From Paguma larvata (taxonomy: Eukaryota > Chordata > Mammalia > Carnivora > Viverridae): a stretch of DNA of 64,000 nucleotides. Positions 35,448 to 47,840 of this stretch are shown one piece after another. The DNA is taken from NCBI GenBank assembly GCA_030068075.1, contig CM057827.1, forward strand, positions 73,546,500 through 73,610,499, written 5' to 3'. The notes beneath the pieces are model-generated. The model was not told where the DNA came from, did not search any database, and saw only the letters and a list, made by a program, of their open reading frames with translations. How positions within the stretch are numbered: position 1 is the first letter of the stretch; each line of letters opens with the position of its first letter. The translations under genes and the position numbers were made by a program.

Positions 35448-35768
35448 CAGTTGATGCCTGAACAATGTGGGTTTGAAGTGTATGGGTCCAATCATATGTG
35501 GATTTTTAAAAAATAAATACAGTATAATACTATTAATTTATTACGATTTTATTAATAACACTTTTTTGAACTTATTTTATTGTAAGAATACAGCATATAA
35601 TATATATATAACATATAAAATATGTGCTAATTGTTTTATGTTATGTATAAGGCTTCCAATCAAACTTAGGAGTTAAGTTTTGAGGGAATCAAAAGTTATA
35701 CCTGGATTTTCAACTATGCAGGGGGTTGGTGCCTTGTAATACCCACAATGTTCAAGGATCAACTGTAT
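35448..35768. mobile_element. MITE with terminal inverted repeats (Tigger/MER-type)
   Basis: Left end CAGTTGATGCCTGAACAATG and right end CATTGTTCAAGGATCAACTG in complement form a worn inverted repeat pair. The interior has TTATTGTAAGAATACAGCAT and AAAGTTATACCTGGATTTTC, phrases of a common mammalian element. No coding capacity. The exact family is not named. Confidence 0.7.
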
Positions 35769-35904
35769 TTGGTTACTTATAATTTTCCCTATCTAGTATT
35801 AGGTTCCAATAATATTTTTCTATTTTCCTTTAGATTATTTAATATGCATTTATACTCATTATAAACCTTTTTCTAGATATTTAGTATATCATTGCATATG
35901 TAGA

Positions 35905-36405
35905 CCTTCCTCAAAGTATGATGGAGTTATGTCCTGACAAACCCATTGTAAGCTGAAAATGCGTTTAATACATCTAACCTACTGAACATCATAACTTAGC
36001 TTAGCCTACCATCACCTAACCTACTGAATATCATAACTTAGCTTTGCCTACCCTAAATGTGCTTAGAACACTTACCTAAGCCTACCACTGGGCAAAATAA
36101 TCTACCACAAAGTTTATTTCATTAATATTCAATATTTCATGTAATTTCTTGAATACTGTACTGAAAGTGACAAACAGAATGCTGTATGGGTACAAAATGG
36201 TGGTAAGTATATTGTTTGTTTACCCTCATGATCATATGGCTGAGTAGGAGCTGTGGATATCCAGAATCACAAGAGAGTATCATACCAGAACATGATAAAA
36301 ATTCAAAATTCAAAGTACAGTTTCTGTTGAGTTCTTATTGCTTTCAAATCATTGTAAGGTAAAAAAAAATATAGGTCAAATCATCATAGGTTGGGGACTG
36401 TCTGT
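35905..36405. mobile_element. Second MITE-like element, tandemly duplicated inside
   Basis: Known interspersed-repeat phrases follow in order: TATGTCCTGACAAACCCATT, CTTAGAACACTTACCTAAGC, GGGCAAAATAATCTACCACA, ACTGTACTGAAAGTGACAAA. The segment AACCTACTGAACATCATAAC occurs twice with one mismatch (near 35977 and 36018), a short internal duplication. Confidence 0.55.
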
Positions 36406-37440
36406 ATATTCATTTTCCAAGTTTACTTATTTTTAAGTAGAATAAATTGATTATAATGAATTCTTCATTATCCACGGGACAAGTTTAAAAGTTCCATATG
36501 TACCTAAAATCTGCCAAAGCAAAAAGTGACAAAATTAATTGATGACTGAATCTGAAATCTACCCTTTCATATTTCTTGGAAAGCAGAAAAGGGAACATAA
36601 GATTCATGTACATCTAATAGTAAAGATTATTATTGTTTCATTTGCTACCGATTTTCTTATGTACCTCTCCTTGTGATATGAATTATGAAAAAGACCTTGT
36701 GACACAAAGATTAAAGGTATTCTAACAATGAAGACAAAAACCACTTAACAGAAAAGAGAAGGCTTGCATCTGTCATCATTCTGGATTCAGTATTTTAATT
36801 ATAAGACATGTTAGTGGCTATATGCATAGAAATGAACTCTGTATGCTAAATCCTAGTGCAAGCTGAATTTTAGATACAGACACATAATCTTTTTGAAACA
36901 TGTTAATACTTATTAACTAAGGTTTCTTAGAACTTCAGACTTATTGGTTCATTTGTTCAATGTCAAACATGCTAACGATCTTTTAAAGTTGACTACTTTT
37001 TATATATTTTTATAGAGTGCCAAAAACTTTGAAAATATACGATAAATATTAATGCAGTAATTACCTTGTTGGTAACATTTTTTTCCTTTTAACTCTGCCT
37101 TGCTGGTGAAAATGGAAGTACGCTAATTAAGGTCTCCAAAGGAAACAGAAAACATATCTGGCAGATATTTTGAATATAAGGAACAGCTATTCATATAAGT
37201 CCCAGCTGAATTAAATGACACATACAGAGACCAGCAGCAAGAACTTTTGCCATCCTTATCCTGAAGGACAAGACAAGGGAATGGAAACTAATAACAGCTG
37301 AAGCCATAAAGGGTACCACAGGATACTCATCAGTAAAGGATATAACTACTGCCAGAATTTTAATGATGTGGCAGAGAAAAGAAGTAGAAGTGGTATCAAA
37401 GCATCCCGAAATTCATTAATTTAAAACAACAAAAATTTAG
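36406..37440. other. Intergenic DNA, no gene seen
   Basis: Unassigned AT-rich sequence. Confidence 0.45.
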
Positions 37441-38110
37441 TTGTGACTTCATTTATGAATTTTCTATTCTGTTCCATTGACCTACTTGTCTGTTTTTGTG
37501 CCAGTACAATATTGTCTTGATCACTTTAGCTTTGAAATATAACTTGAAGTCTGGAATTGTGAGACCCCCAGCTTTGCTTTTCTTTCTTAATATTGCTTTG
37601 GCTCTTTGGGGTCTTTTCTGGTTCCATACAAATTTTAGGATTGTTTTTTCTAGATCTGTGAAAAATGCTGTTGGTATTTTTAGAGGGATTGCATTAAGTG
37701 TGTAGAATGTTTTGGTCAACTTATCTCTGACAAAGCAGGAAAGAATATCCAATGGAAATATAGACAGTCTCTTCAACAAATGGTGCTGGAAAAACTGGAC
37801 AGTACCATATGATTTCACTCATGTGGAATTTAAGAAACAAAAAAAATAAATATAGAGGGGGGAAAAAGAGGGGCAAACCATACAAGGGACTCTTAAGTAT
37901 AGAGAACAAACTGAGGGTTACAGGAGGGGAGCTGTGTGGTGGGTCATGGGGTGGATTAAATGGGTCATGAGTATTAAGGAGAGCATTTGTTGTGATGAGC
38001 ACTAGGTGTTGTACATAAGTGATGAATTACTAAATCCTACACCAGAAACTGATATTATACTGTATGTTAACTTACTGGAATTTAAATAAAAACTTGGAAG
38101 AAAAAAAAAG
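37441..38110 (+). mobile_element. L1 with 5' inversion and internal deletion
   Basis: From 37441 to about 37712 the sequence is antisense L1 ORF2 (minus-strand frame with [20 protein letters not shown] and [18 protein letters not shown]). From about 37713 the + strand reads L1 sense (CAAAGCAGGAAAGAATATCC, i.e. the ORF2 text just downstream), then jumps at about 37800 directly to the L1 3' UTR (CATATGATTTCACTCATGTG) and ends in an A-tail. The layout is that of twin priming. Confidence 0.8.
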
Positions 38111-38746
38111 TCTATTTGATACAAGTATTATTGTGTCTCTGCTGAACCTCATGCATACCTGATTGTAGAAGATTAAAATAAAATTATTGGTTCATAAAAC
38201 AAACAAATTAATTAACATAAATAAATAAAATAACAAACATTTTAAATTTACTCAAAAACCCACGGGGCTCTTTTTCTGGTCTAGGCCAGCAAGTCTAATC
38301 TTTGCTGTACTGCCTGGTGAGTCTGGAAACTGGAAGATTAACAATGACCTCACTCACATATTTGGTGGTCGGTAAGTTGGTTGTGGGAGCTTGGTATTAA
38401 CCAAGACACCTCAATTTTCTCCATATTAGGCCTCTAATTTGCAGTTAGCTGAAGTTGGCTTAAATCAGTCCTTGAGAGCTGATTATTAAGGTGGTTGCTA
38501 AACTCTTGGTGGCTTGAAATCAACCATGGTATGAGTATTTAGATCACAGACACAAGGAAACACTACAAGTCAGAGCCCTTCTGCATCCTCACCCAGCCAT
38601 ACCTAGAACCATTTCTTAAACATCTACGAGCACACTATTGCTTTTTACACCTTAGAAGACTAGCTTGCGCTCATTCACATCATGGCCTCAAGATTTTGAA
38701 TAGAGACAAGAAAGGGCAGCTCCAACGCAAAACACTTTTGTGCTTT
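38111..38746. other. Intergenic DNA, no gene seen
   Basis: Unassigned. AT-rich run AAATAAATAAAATAAC near 38218. Confidence 0.45.
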
Positions 38747-38759
38747 CTATTATCCTTTT

Positions 38760-39008
38760 TTTTTGTTTTAACATTATGGTTTGTTGTTTTTTTTTAAATT
38801 TTTTTAACATTTATTTATTTTTGAGAGACATAGAGACAGAGCGTGAGCAGGGGAAGGGCAGAGAGAGAGGGAGACACAGAATCCCAAGCAGGCTCCAGGC
38901 TCCGAGCCGTCAGCACGGAGCCCGATGCGGGGCTCGAACTCACAGACCGTGAGATCATGACCTGAGCCGAAGTCGGACGCCCAACCGACTGAGCCACCCA
39001 GGCGCCCC
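38760..39008 (-). mobile_element. Young carnivore SINE, near-consensus
   Basis: The most CpG-rich and least diverged SINE in the window (GACTGAGCCACCCAGGCGCC at the right; CAAGCAGGCTCCAGGCTCCG and CGATGCGGGGCTCGAACTCA inside). Exact 13-base target-site duplications CTATTATCCTTTT at 38747-38759 and 39009-39021. The left oligo-T tail is long and impure. Confidence 0.97.
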
Positions 39009-39054
39009 CTATTATCCTTTTGGACAGAACTAGACACATGGCCAAGTCCAGGGT

Positions 39055-39240
39055 TGGTATAGAATAGTACTCAGCAATAAAAAGGAAGCAACTATTGATT
39101 TATGAATGAATCTCAAAGTTATGTTGGGTAAAAAAAAAAAAGCCAGTATAAAAGAGGAAACTTATTGTATGATCCTATTTATGTGACATTCTCAAAACAA
39201 CAAAACTTAGTAGCATTTAGTAAAAATAAAAAGTAATCAT
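39055..39240 (+). mobile_element. Old L1 3' end fragment
   Basis: TAGTACTCAGCAATAAAAAG, GAATGAATCTCAAAGTTATG and CCTATTTATGTGACATTCTC follow the decayed L1 ORF2 end and 3' UTR. Confidence 0.65.
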
Positions 39241-39559
39241 TTCACAGGCAATTACACATTTAATTATTCACTGAATCAATACTATATCATTTCAGTATAT
39301 ACCATTTGCTAAGTTCTGTGCCAGGTATAATATTGATCTGAGAAAAACTCAGATGTATGGAGCCAACAGTCTTGGGATATAAAAGTGAGAAGAAAAACAA
39401 ACACCAGCACATAAACAAACATAAGTAAAATAAATTGTAATGAGTATTATGAAGGGAGCAAATAATGGGAGATTAAAAAATTAAAAAATGAGAGTATGAC
39501 AGAAGGAAGGGTGCTTAGGTAAAGCTACTCAGTGGAACGACCTTCTCTTTCCCTCTCCT

Positions 39560-42296
39560 CTCCTTTTTTTCCCTTACTTTCAATTTTTATTTAAATATTA
39601 ATTAGTTGACATACAATATTGGTTTCAGGAACAGAATTCAGTGATTCATCACTTATAACACCCAGTGCTCATCACAACAAGTACTCTCTTTAATACCCAT
39701 CACCAATCTGGCCCACCCCCACCATCTCCCTCCATCAACCCTCTATTCTCTATCATTAAGAGTCTCTTGTTGTTTGTTTCCCTCTCTCTCTTTTCTTCTC
39801 TCCTTCCTGTATTTTCATTTCTTTTGGTTTCTTAAATTCCACATGAGTGAAATTATGGTATCTTTCTCTGATTGACTTATTTCTCTTAGCATAATGTATT
39901 CTAGCTCCATCCTTGATGATGAGTGATGTTGAACACTTTCTCATGTATCTTTTAGCCATTTGGATATCTTCTTTGGAAAAGCATCTATTCATGTCTTCTG
40001 CCCATTTCTTTAATGTGTTATTTTTTTGTGGGGGGCTGTTGAGTTTGAGAAGTCCTTTATAGATTTTTGGATATTAACCTTTTATGGGATATGTCATTTG
40101 CAAGTATCTTCTCCCATTCCAGTGACTGTTTTTAGTTGTTGAATGTTTCTTTTGCTGTGCAGAAGCTTTTTATCTTGATGAAGTCCCATTAGTTCATTTT
40201 TTGCTTTTGTTTCCCTTGTCTCCAGTGATGTGTCTAGTAATAAGTTGCTATGGCTGAGGTCAAAGAGGTTGCTGCCTGTGTTCTTCCCTAGGACTTTAAT
40301 GGTTTCCTATCTCACATTTAGGTCTTTCATCCAATTTGAATTTATTTTTATGAATGGTGTAAGAAAGTGGTTCAACATTATTCTTCTGCATGTTGATGTC
40401 CTGTTTTCCTAACACCATTTTTTGAAGAGACTGATGAGCTAAAATCTAGTGAAGCTGAAATCGAAACTGCTGTAACAGAGATGCAAACCCAGTGGATGCC
40501 ACAAAAATGAGGACTGCCAAAGGAGAGGAAAGAATTAGTGATATAGAAAATAACATTATGGCTGAACACCTGGGTGGCTAAGTAGATTGAGGATCTGACT
40601 CTTGATTTCATCTCATGGGTAGTGTTGGCAGCATGAAGCCTGCTTGGGAGTCTCTCTCTCCCTCTCTCTCTCTGCCTCTCCCCCACTAGTTCTATATCTT
40701 AAAAACAAATAAAATTAAAAAAAGAAAACTATGGAAAATAATAAAGCTGAAAAGAAGAGGGAAATAAAGGTAAAGAATTATGAAAGTAGTCTTAGGGATC
40801 TCAGTGACATTAAAATGTAATAGCGTTTGTATCATAGGAGTCCCAGGAGATGAAGAGAGAAGAAAAGGGGCAGAAAGTTTATTTCAACAAATTACAGCTG
40901 AAAACTTCCCTAAACTGGGGAAGAACATAGACATAAAAATCCAAGTAGCACAGAGAACTCCCATTAGATTGGGAGATGACCATCGCCAAGGCATATTAGA
41001 GTCAAATTCACAAAATACACAGACAAGGAAAGAATCCTGAAAGCAGCAAGGGGAAAAAGTCCTTAATCTAAAAGCATATCTTTAGGTCAGGTTTAGAGCA
41101 TATCTGTGCACAGAAACTTGGCAGGTCAGAAACAAGTGGCAGGAGATATTCAATGTGCTGAATTGGAAAAATATGCAGCCAAGAATTCTTTATGCATCAA
41201 GGCTGTCATTCAGAATAGAAGGAGAGAGAAAGATTTTCCCAGACATACAAAAACTAAGGGAGTTTGTGACCAATGAACCAGCGCTACAAGAAATTTTAAG
41301 GACGACTCTTTGAGTAAAGGAAAAAAATACCAAAATCAACAAAGACAGAATGGACCAGAGAAAATCACCAGACACACCAGCTCTACAGGTAACACAGTGG
41401 CACTAAACTCATATCTTTCAATAATCACTGTGAATCAAAATAGACTAAATTCTCCAATCAAAATACATAGGTTATCAGAATGGATAGAAAACAAGAACCA
41501 TCTATATGTTGCCTACAAGAGACTCATTTTAGACTTAAAGACACCTTCAGATTGAAAGAGAAATGGAGAAACATCTATTATGCTCATGGATGTCAAGAGA
41601 AAACTGAAGTATCCATACTTATATCAGACAAACCATATTTTAAATCAAAGACTATAACAAGAGATGAAGAAGGGCATTATACTATAATTAAGGGGTCATT
41701 CCATCAAGAAAAGCTAACAATTGTAAATATCTATGCCCCCAATTTGAAAGCACCCATATATATAAATCAATTAATAATAAACATAAAGAAACTCACTGAT
41801 AATAATGAAATAATAGTAGGGGACTTTGACACTCCTCTTACAGCAATGGACAGATAATCTGAACAGAAAATCAATAAGGAAACAATGGCTTTGAATAACA
41901 CACTTACAGGTAAATTGAGAATATTTCTTCTAAAGTAGAAGAATACGCATTCTTTGCAAGGGTGCATGGAACCTCCTCCTGAATAGATAACATACTGTGT
42001 CACAAATCAGCCCTCAACAAGTGTAAAAAGATCAAGATCATACCATGTATAATTTCAGAACACAATGTCATGAAACCTGAAATCAACCACAAGGAAAAAT
42101 TTGGAAACCCTCAAATACACAGAGCTCAACATCCTTACTAAACATCCTACTAAAGAATGAATGGGTTAAGCAGGAAATTAAAGAAGAAATTTAAAAAATA
42201 CATGGAAGCAAATGAAAATGAAGACATGACACCTCAAAACTTTTGGAATGCTGCAAAGGCAGTCCTCAGAGGGAAGTATATTGCAAAACAGGCCTG
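39560..42296 (-). mobile_element. L1 with long 5' inversion, interrupted by a SINE
   Basis: 39560-40431 is antisense: 3' UTR, then a piece of ORF2 (minus frame 39756-39992 with [20 protein letters not shown]), with part of the ORF2 C-terminus missing. From 40432 the strand flips and the + strand reads L1 sense: ORF1 (40780-41330, with GAESLFQQITAENFPKLGKN and then LRISFRIEGE-type CTD text) and the ORF2 endonuclease start (41480-41857, CCLQETHFRLKDTFRLKEKW, NIYAPN, VGDFDTPL). It ends at about 42296 inside ORF2. Frames are broken. One twin-primed insertion is the simplest explanation. Confidence 0.75.
40563..40722 (+). mobile_element. Carnivore tRNA-derived SINE, short and diverged
   Basis: Head ACACCTGGGTGGCTAAGTAG, (CT)n and an AAAATAAAATT-like tail. 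It interrupts the ORF1 side of the inverted L1. Confidence 0.8.
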
Positions 42297-45025
42297 ATTG
42301 GAAAACTGAATGGCACAGTTAGAGACCATCGAAGGCCTTTGAGACACTTAATGGGGAAAGATAATAAAAGTTTAGGCAGGGAGTTAAGAAGGAAGTAATT
42401 TGATAAATCAGAATATTTGGGGGGAAGGCAAAGCAGGGCTTGGAAAGGAAGTGAAGAAAAGGAAGGAGTTAAGTTTCTGACCAAAATCACAAGAAAGAGA
42501 AATGCCATTAGCCTGGAAGGGATAGAGTAAAGGACATACAGGTTTGGAAACAGAAGAACTGAAGTATCTGTGAAATATTAAAGAGAAAATGCAAAGAAGG
42601 TATTTTGTCTATTATCTAAGAACTCAGAGAAGTTGGGGCTCCTCCATTAGACTTGCCAAACTTTCTGGGCACTAACTCTGTGTCTCAACATTAAGTATTT
42701 TGTCTCTGTCACCTGCTGTTCTCTGTAGACCTTTTTGGTCCTTCTACTGCTCTGAAATATCTTTCCACAATGTTCAAAAGCAAGCTATGTGTACATAAGC
42801 AGTGCTACCCACAGATGCTCAACTAAAGTTCCTTTCTGATTCTAATGTATGGTGGTCAGGTATTCAGCAATGACAACTGAAAAACTTGGGGGCTTTTTTT
42901 GGTAGCATATTGTGTAGTATGGAGTTTAAAAAAAACTTAATCATAAATATTTCCATGAAAAGAAAGAAGTGAAGAATTAGAAAAAACAAAATTCCAATTC
43001 TCTTAGGCCATTGTCAGATTTGCGTTTTTTCTGATTAGATTTCCTTCAGATTCTGAGCATAAGTGTTTATGGGCACCGTCACTCTAAACAATGAGAGTAA
43101 ATGTAGCTGTTGCAAGCTTCTGGGTCACTAAATTTCCCCCTTGTGATATATGTCACATTTGTAATTATGGACAAACAATTTAAAAATTCTTACCATCTAG
43201 TTTTTGGGAAAAGCAACTGAAATTATGTTAATAACTCCCACAGCAAGATGACTTCACTTCATAAAGGAAGTTATTTAATTGGCTATTGCTCTCCATGGTA
43301 CTGGTTATTTAAGATATATGAGCATGTGCTATGGTATTTAAATATTTGTTTTATCGGATTTTGGGACTCGGTCTTTAAAAGTTTGGAGATTTCTCTTCTT
43401 CAACCTGTTATTACTCCCCTGGGATTTCTCTCGAAAGTGGTATGTGGAAATTAATCACATCGGGCAAAAAATTAAATATAAAGGTTATCATTTGGAGAGT
43501 TAAAGGGATTCTAGGTTAAACATTACTAGAATTAAGATGACTTGGATTTCTTGAGCATGAGAATTTTATTTTCTTGAGCATGAATTTATTTCTTGAGCAT
43601 GAGAAATGAGCACAAATCGACATTTATGACATTTTAAAAAACATTTAAAACATTTTAATTTACCCATGACTTTGTCAACTTTCCTTGGCGTCACTGTCAC
43701 GAGAACCAGGCCGGCGGTACAGTGATCTGACCAAACGTGATGCTGTGCCCTTATTCTAAGTCCTGATTATCTGAGCGGGGAGGACCTGCGTGTTGGAGGA
43801 GCTTGTTTATGAGATTATAAAACCTGAAACAAAATGTCAAGCTGTGTCTGGTTATTGCCACTGCTAACACAGGTGACAGACTGAGACACCTCGGTAGAAG
43901 TAAGCATACTGATACATAATTCTGAAAGTATAGAGATGATGACAGAGAATAGAATGGGGTACAAAACTGTCATTTTAATAACCAGGTAGACTTCCCCTGA
44001 TAGATTCTCAGTTATCAGCCTCTAATTAAGTAATATATAGTGGTTAAATATGTGTTTTTTGGGTACAGAATTCCCACTAGCAGTGTGCCCTTATGACAAG
44101 AATTGTACTGCTAAGATATAGCTGCTTTTAGTATAGTTATGATTATAATAGTTCTTTTGTACCATTGCTGTAAGAATAAGTGAGCAAGGGATGAAGTGTT
44201 TAGCACAGTGCTTTGTATGAAGTTGACTAAGAAAATACTGGCTGTTATGATTAGCAGAAGCCCTTTCTTCCCAGAACTTTACAAATATATAATACTATAA
44301 TTTGATCTTTTTTTCTTATTGAGGACCTTTTCCAGATTCTATTCTTTGCAGTCTCTTGTATCATACATATTTATGTAATTATTAGTCACATATCAGTGTA
44401 AGGCAACTAAATCGAGTCCTTCATATCCAAAAACCTTTATCCAATTTAACTATATACATATAGGCAAGAAGCCAATTTCCTAATAGAAATATGGTTCTTT
44501 ATTGTGAAGCTATCTTCTTTCTCTCTCATGTCTTTCATTGACTCTTTTCATGTCTCACATCTCTAGAACCATCACAAAAAAATTACTGTGTTTATGAATC
44601 TGGGCCAAAAAAACTAGGGTTTCACCCAAAGAAGCTTCTATACTTTGACCTCCTGTTTGTAAACTTCACTTCTGTCTTTCTGTTTAACTGGAATGCTTTT
44701 AGTTTAAACTTCTGGCTCAGAAAAATAAATTTCTGAGTCCAGAAAGTACCACATATAAATTTCACATTTCTTTTTAAATGGAAGTCTGGTTTCGCTTTCA
44801 GTGTATTTTTAATCTTGGGAAGAGATTTGCAATTGGTTGGTTTCCAAAGTCAGGAACTAAGAAAGATTATTTCTAGGATAGCCTGATGTCCAAGACACGG
44901 CACTATTTAACTCTGTATTTTAAATCTGAAATAAATATAATGAAATATTAAAAAATTCCTTGCTCTTTTTCACAAGGATAGTTAGCGTGGATTACCATAT
45001 TTTCATTTATCAGTTAGCGGTTAAT
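42297..45025. other. Intergenic DNA, no gene seen
   Basis: No gene over 2.7 kb. A CpG-enriched patch at 43680-43800 and three copies of TTTCTTGAGCATGA at 43547-43602 are the only local structures I see. Confidence 0.45.
43547..43602. repeat. Three short direct repeats (TTTCTTGAGCATGA)
   Basis: Copies near 43547, 43570 and 43589 are spaced 19-23 bases apart. Confidence 0.85.
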
Positions 45026-45040
45026 AACTCTAAAGACTAG

Positions 45041-45260
45041 GGGCGCCTGGGTGGCTCAGTCGGTTAAGCATATGACATTGGCTCAGGTCATGATCTCGCA
45101 GGTAGTGAGTTCAAGCCCTGCACTGGTCTCTGTGCTGACAACTTGGAGCCTGGAGCCTGAGTCAGATTCTGTCTCTCTCTCTCTCTGCCCACCCCCCACT
45201 CACGCTCTATCTCTCTCTCTCTCAAAAATAAACTTTAAAAGAATATTAAGGAAAAAAAAG
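45041..45260 (+). mobile_element. Young carnivore SINE with perfect target-site duplication
   Basis: Head GGCGCCTGGGTGGCTCAGTC, two (CT)n tracts and an impure A-tail. The exact 15-base duplication AACTCTAAAGACTAG lies at 45026-45040 and 45261-45275. Confidence 0.97.
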
Positions 45261-45654
45261 AACTCTAAAGACTAGAAGTAACTAAAATACAGACAACTAT
45301 AAAGAACAGTACCTCTTTTTCAGTGTCTCCTTTTTGTTGAACTTTCATTTCACTGTTTTAATAAATCATATAAATTTATTAATGAAAAATTATTTCATTC
45401 TATTATTTTATTTTCATCTTATTTTTGGTCTTTTAAAATCTCATAGACTTAATCTGCTCAGAAGCAGATATTTTTCCATTCAGACTGGCTTTACCTGAAG
45501 TAAAATTTTATTATCTGATTTTTAAACACATTAGTATGCTTAATCAATCAATATTTATCACTTCATGGTTTGCACACCTTTTTCAAACGTATGCTGCAAC
45601 AAACACAAAGTTCAGAGAGTTTCAGTGATTATATGAAGACATGAATTCTCTCTG

Positions 45655-45745
45655 TTCTGATTATCATTATATCTGCAGGCCTACAGAATGCTTGGCATAT
45701 AATCATAGTAGGTGCTCAATAAGCTGGAATGAAAGGATAAAGAGT
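45655..45745 (+). mobile_element. L2-like ancient LINE 3' end
   Basis: ACAGAATGCTTGGCATATAA followed by TAGTAGGTGCTCAATAAGCT is the characteristic L2 end wording. Confidence 0.65.
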
Positions 45746-46739
45746 TAGTAGTGAAGCCAGGAATTGAACTCAGATTTTCTCATCTCAAACTTGTGCTATT
45801 TCTATTATGGAATACTGTGGAAATTTTCACTCTCTGCCTTTTTATGAAGACTGGCTGATTACAAGTGTAAGAATTGATTACAAGATAAGAATTGATTATC
45901 TCAATATGGAAAAAAAATCCTTTTAGAATGGTTTTAGAGAAATTCTGCCTGTAATTCTAGAACTAAATGAAGTCAATTCAATAAAATTACCTGTAGACAA
46001 AGAGCAATGGTTTAAGATCAGAAAACTTTGGTTAATATATTTATCATTTGGCAAACTCTTTTAAGGCCTTGTACACACAGAGCTACAATATAGAAAGAGG
46101 TTTCAAAAGACCTAAGAGTTGATGAGGTATTATTAGAAAAGTAATTGGCAAGTTTTATATTTTTAAATGGACTCAATACTTGAAAGTCATGTCATAAATA
46201 AATAAATCATCTCAACTAGTTGTCACTGAGTGTTAATATAGACATACAGGGAACTCTTCCCAGCTTCTGAGATCTGGCCATGAGCTTCATTTCAAAGAAT
46301 TCCTCCTGGAAACTACAGATCATTTCATTTTTACTTTGAATGAAAAATTAGCACATTTGTATGAAAATATATTAAATTGCCTTTCAAATATGTTTATAGA
46401 TGTACATGTATGGAAATATAAAATTCAGGAAGCAATTTTTTATAATATCCATATTTCATTCTAGAAAATAAAAGGGCTAGTTTTAAATACATGTCCTTAT
46501 TGTAAGACTGAATTTATAGTTCCTGAAAACTGTGGATGTATTTAAACCTAATAAGGTGGAATACTATTCAGAAAAGATGCATTTGTCAATTCTGTAATAA
46601 GATCAAAGCCAAATTCTCATTCATTTAATTTCTAACAAATCTGCTAAAATTATACTGATGTTTTCCAAGAGAAAGCTTATTTCCCCATGAATAAGTTATT
46701 GCCCAAACTTGTTATTATGCCCTTTGTGTCAAGGCTTGA
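45746..46739. other. Intergenic DNA, no gene seen
   Basis: Unassigned AT-rich sequence. Confidence 0.4.
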
Positions 46740-47050
46740 TCTTAATTTCCCAGTCTTTGAGAAAATGTAACCCTCCTAGTGATGCCTTTTCTGTTCACCT
46801 GGTCAGTCCATATGTCTTTGCTCTGATTAATTTATTTCCATTAACTTGGTCAAAAAACTGAAATAAATATACATTTAATTAATTTTTTTTAATTGCATCT
46901 GCCAGCCCAGTCACCCCCTTTAGAATATAAACTACGTGTAGGTCAAACACTTCTGTTTTGTTTTCTTTTCTTTCATTGTGTCTCTAGAGTCTGTAAAAGT
47001 ACATGTTATAGAGCAGGTAATCTACAATATCTGTTGAATGAATTACTTAC
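46740..47050 (+). mobile_element. L2-like ancient LINE 3' fragment
   Basis: It follows the L2 3' end in worn form: CCTAGTGATGCCTTTTCTGT, TAGAATATAAACTACGTGTA and ATCTGTTGAATGAATTA at the end. Confidence 0.5.
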
Positions 47051-47309
47051 ACCAATTATGCTATTCAGTAGGCTTTGGAAAATACTTTTGTTATTGTGAT
47101 AACTTCATTAGAGAATGGTTATCAAATCATGAGCACACATAAATATAAGTATAAATTTAATCAGCAAATATTATGTTAATTAAAATTACATTCAGTCTAA
47201 TCTTTGATGAGCAGGTAGCTGGTCAGACTAAACAGTATTAAATTCAATTGCTATAAAAGGGAAATCATTGAAAAAAATAAATAGTGTAATTGTGATATTA
47301 AAGACTTTT

Positions 47310-47840
47310 TTTATTTAATTGTTTATTCACTTATTTTGTTTTTCTGAGTTATTTCACATAGAATGATACCCTTTAGGTCCATGCATGTTATCACAAATGG
47401 AAAGATGTCATCCAATTTTATTGCTGAGTGATATTGCATTGTGTGTGTGTGTTTAATATATGTATAATATATAATATATATATTTATAATATACAATATA
47501 TAATTCCTTATACATTCGTTTACCTTTTTTTTTTAGGTTCCATATACAAGTGAAATCATATGGTATTTATCTTTCAAATATTATTGACTTATTTCACTTA
47601 AAATTATACCACTTAGGTACATCCATGTTGTTACAAATGTCCACATCTTGTACTTTCTATGGCTCTATACTCACTGTGTGTGTTGTATGTATATCACCTT
47701 TATTGATTCTTCTATTGATGGATATATTTTTAATTGTATTTTTTTCTTTAGTTACCAATGAGCTTGCACTTCTCTTAAAATGACTATTGGCTATTTGTCT
47801 TAGTTCTTCTGTGATGCTCCCTTGTATCCATTTCCCATTT
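47310..47840 (-). mobile_element. L1 3' end, antisense, in two neighbouring copies
   Basis: Two blocks (about 47335-47450 and 47560-47700) both carry the complement of the L1 3' end: TTATTTCACATAGAATGATACC and TTATTTCACTTAAAATTATACC, then CCATG(C/T)(A/T)TGTTATCACAAATGG-like text, each with a nearby GTGTGTGTGT or GTGTGTGTTG run. They are separated by TA-rich sequence. This could be an old duplication or two insertions. Confidence 0.5.

Noticed and set aside
47300..47840. Small receptor-like or membrane protein frame (77 codons)
   Set aside because: The region is antisense L1 3' end; hydrophobic wording comes from T-rich sequence.
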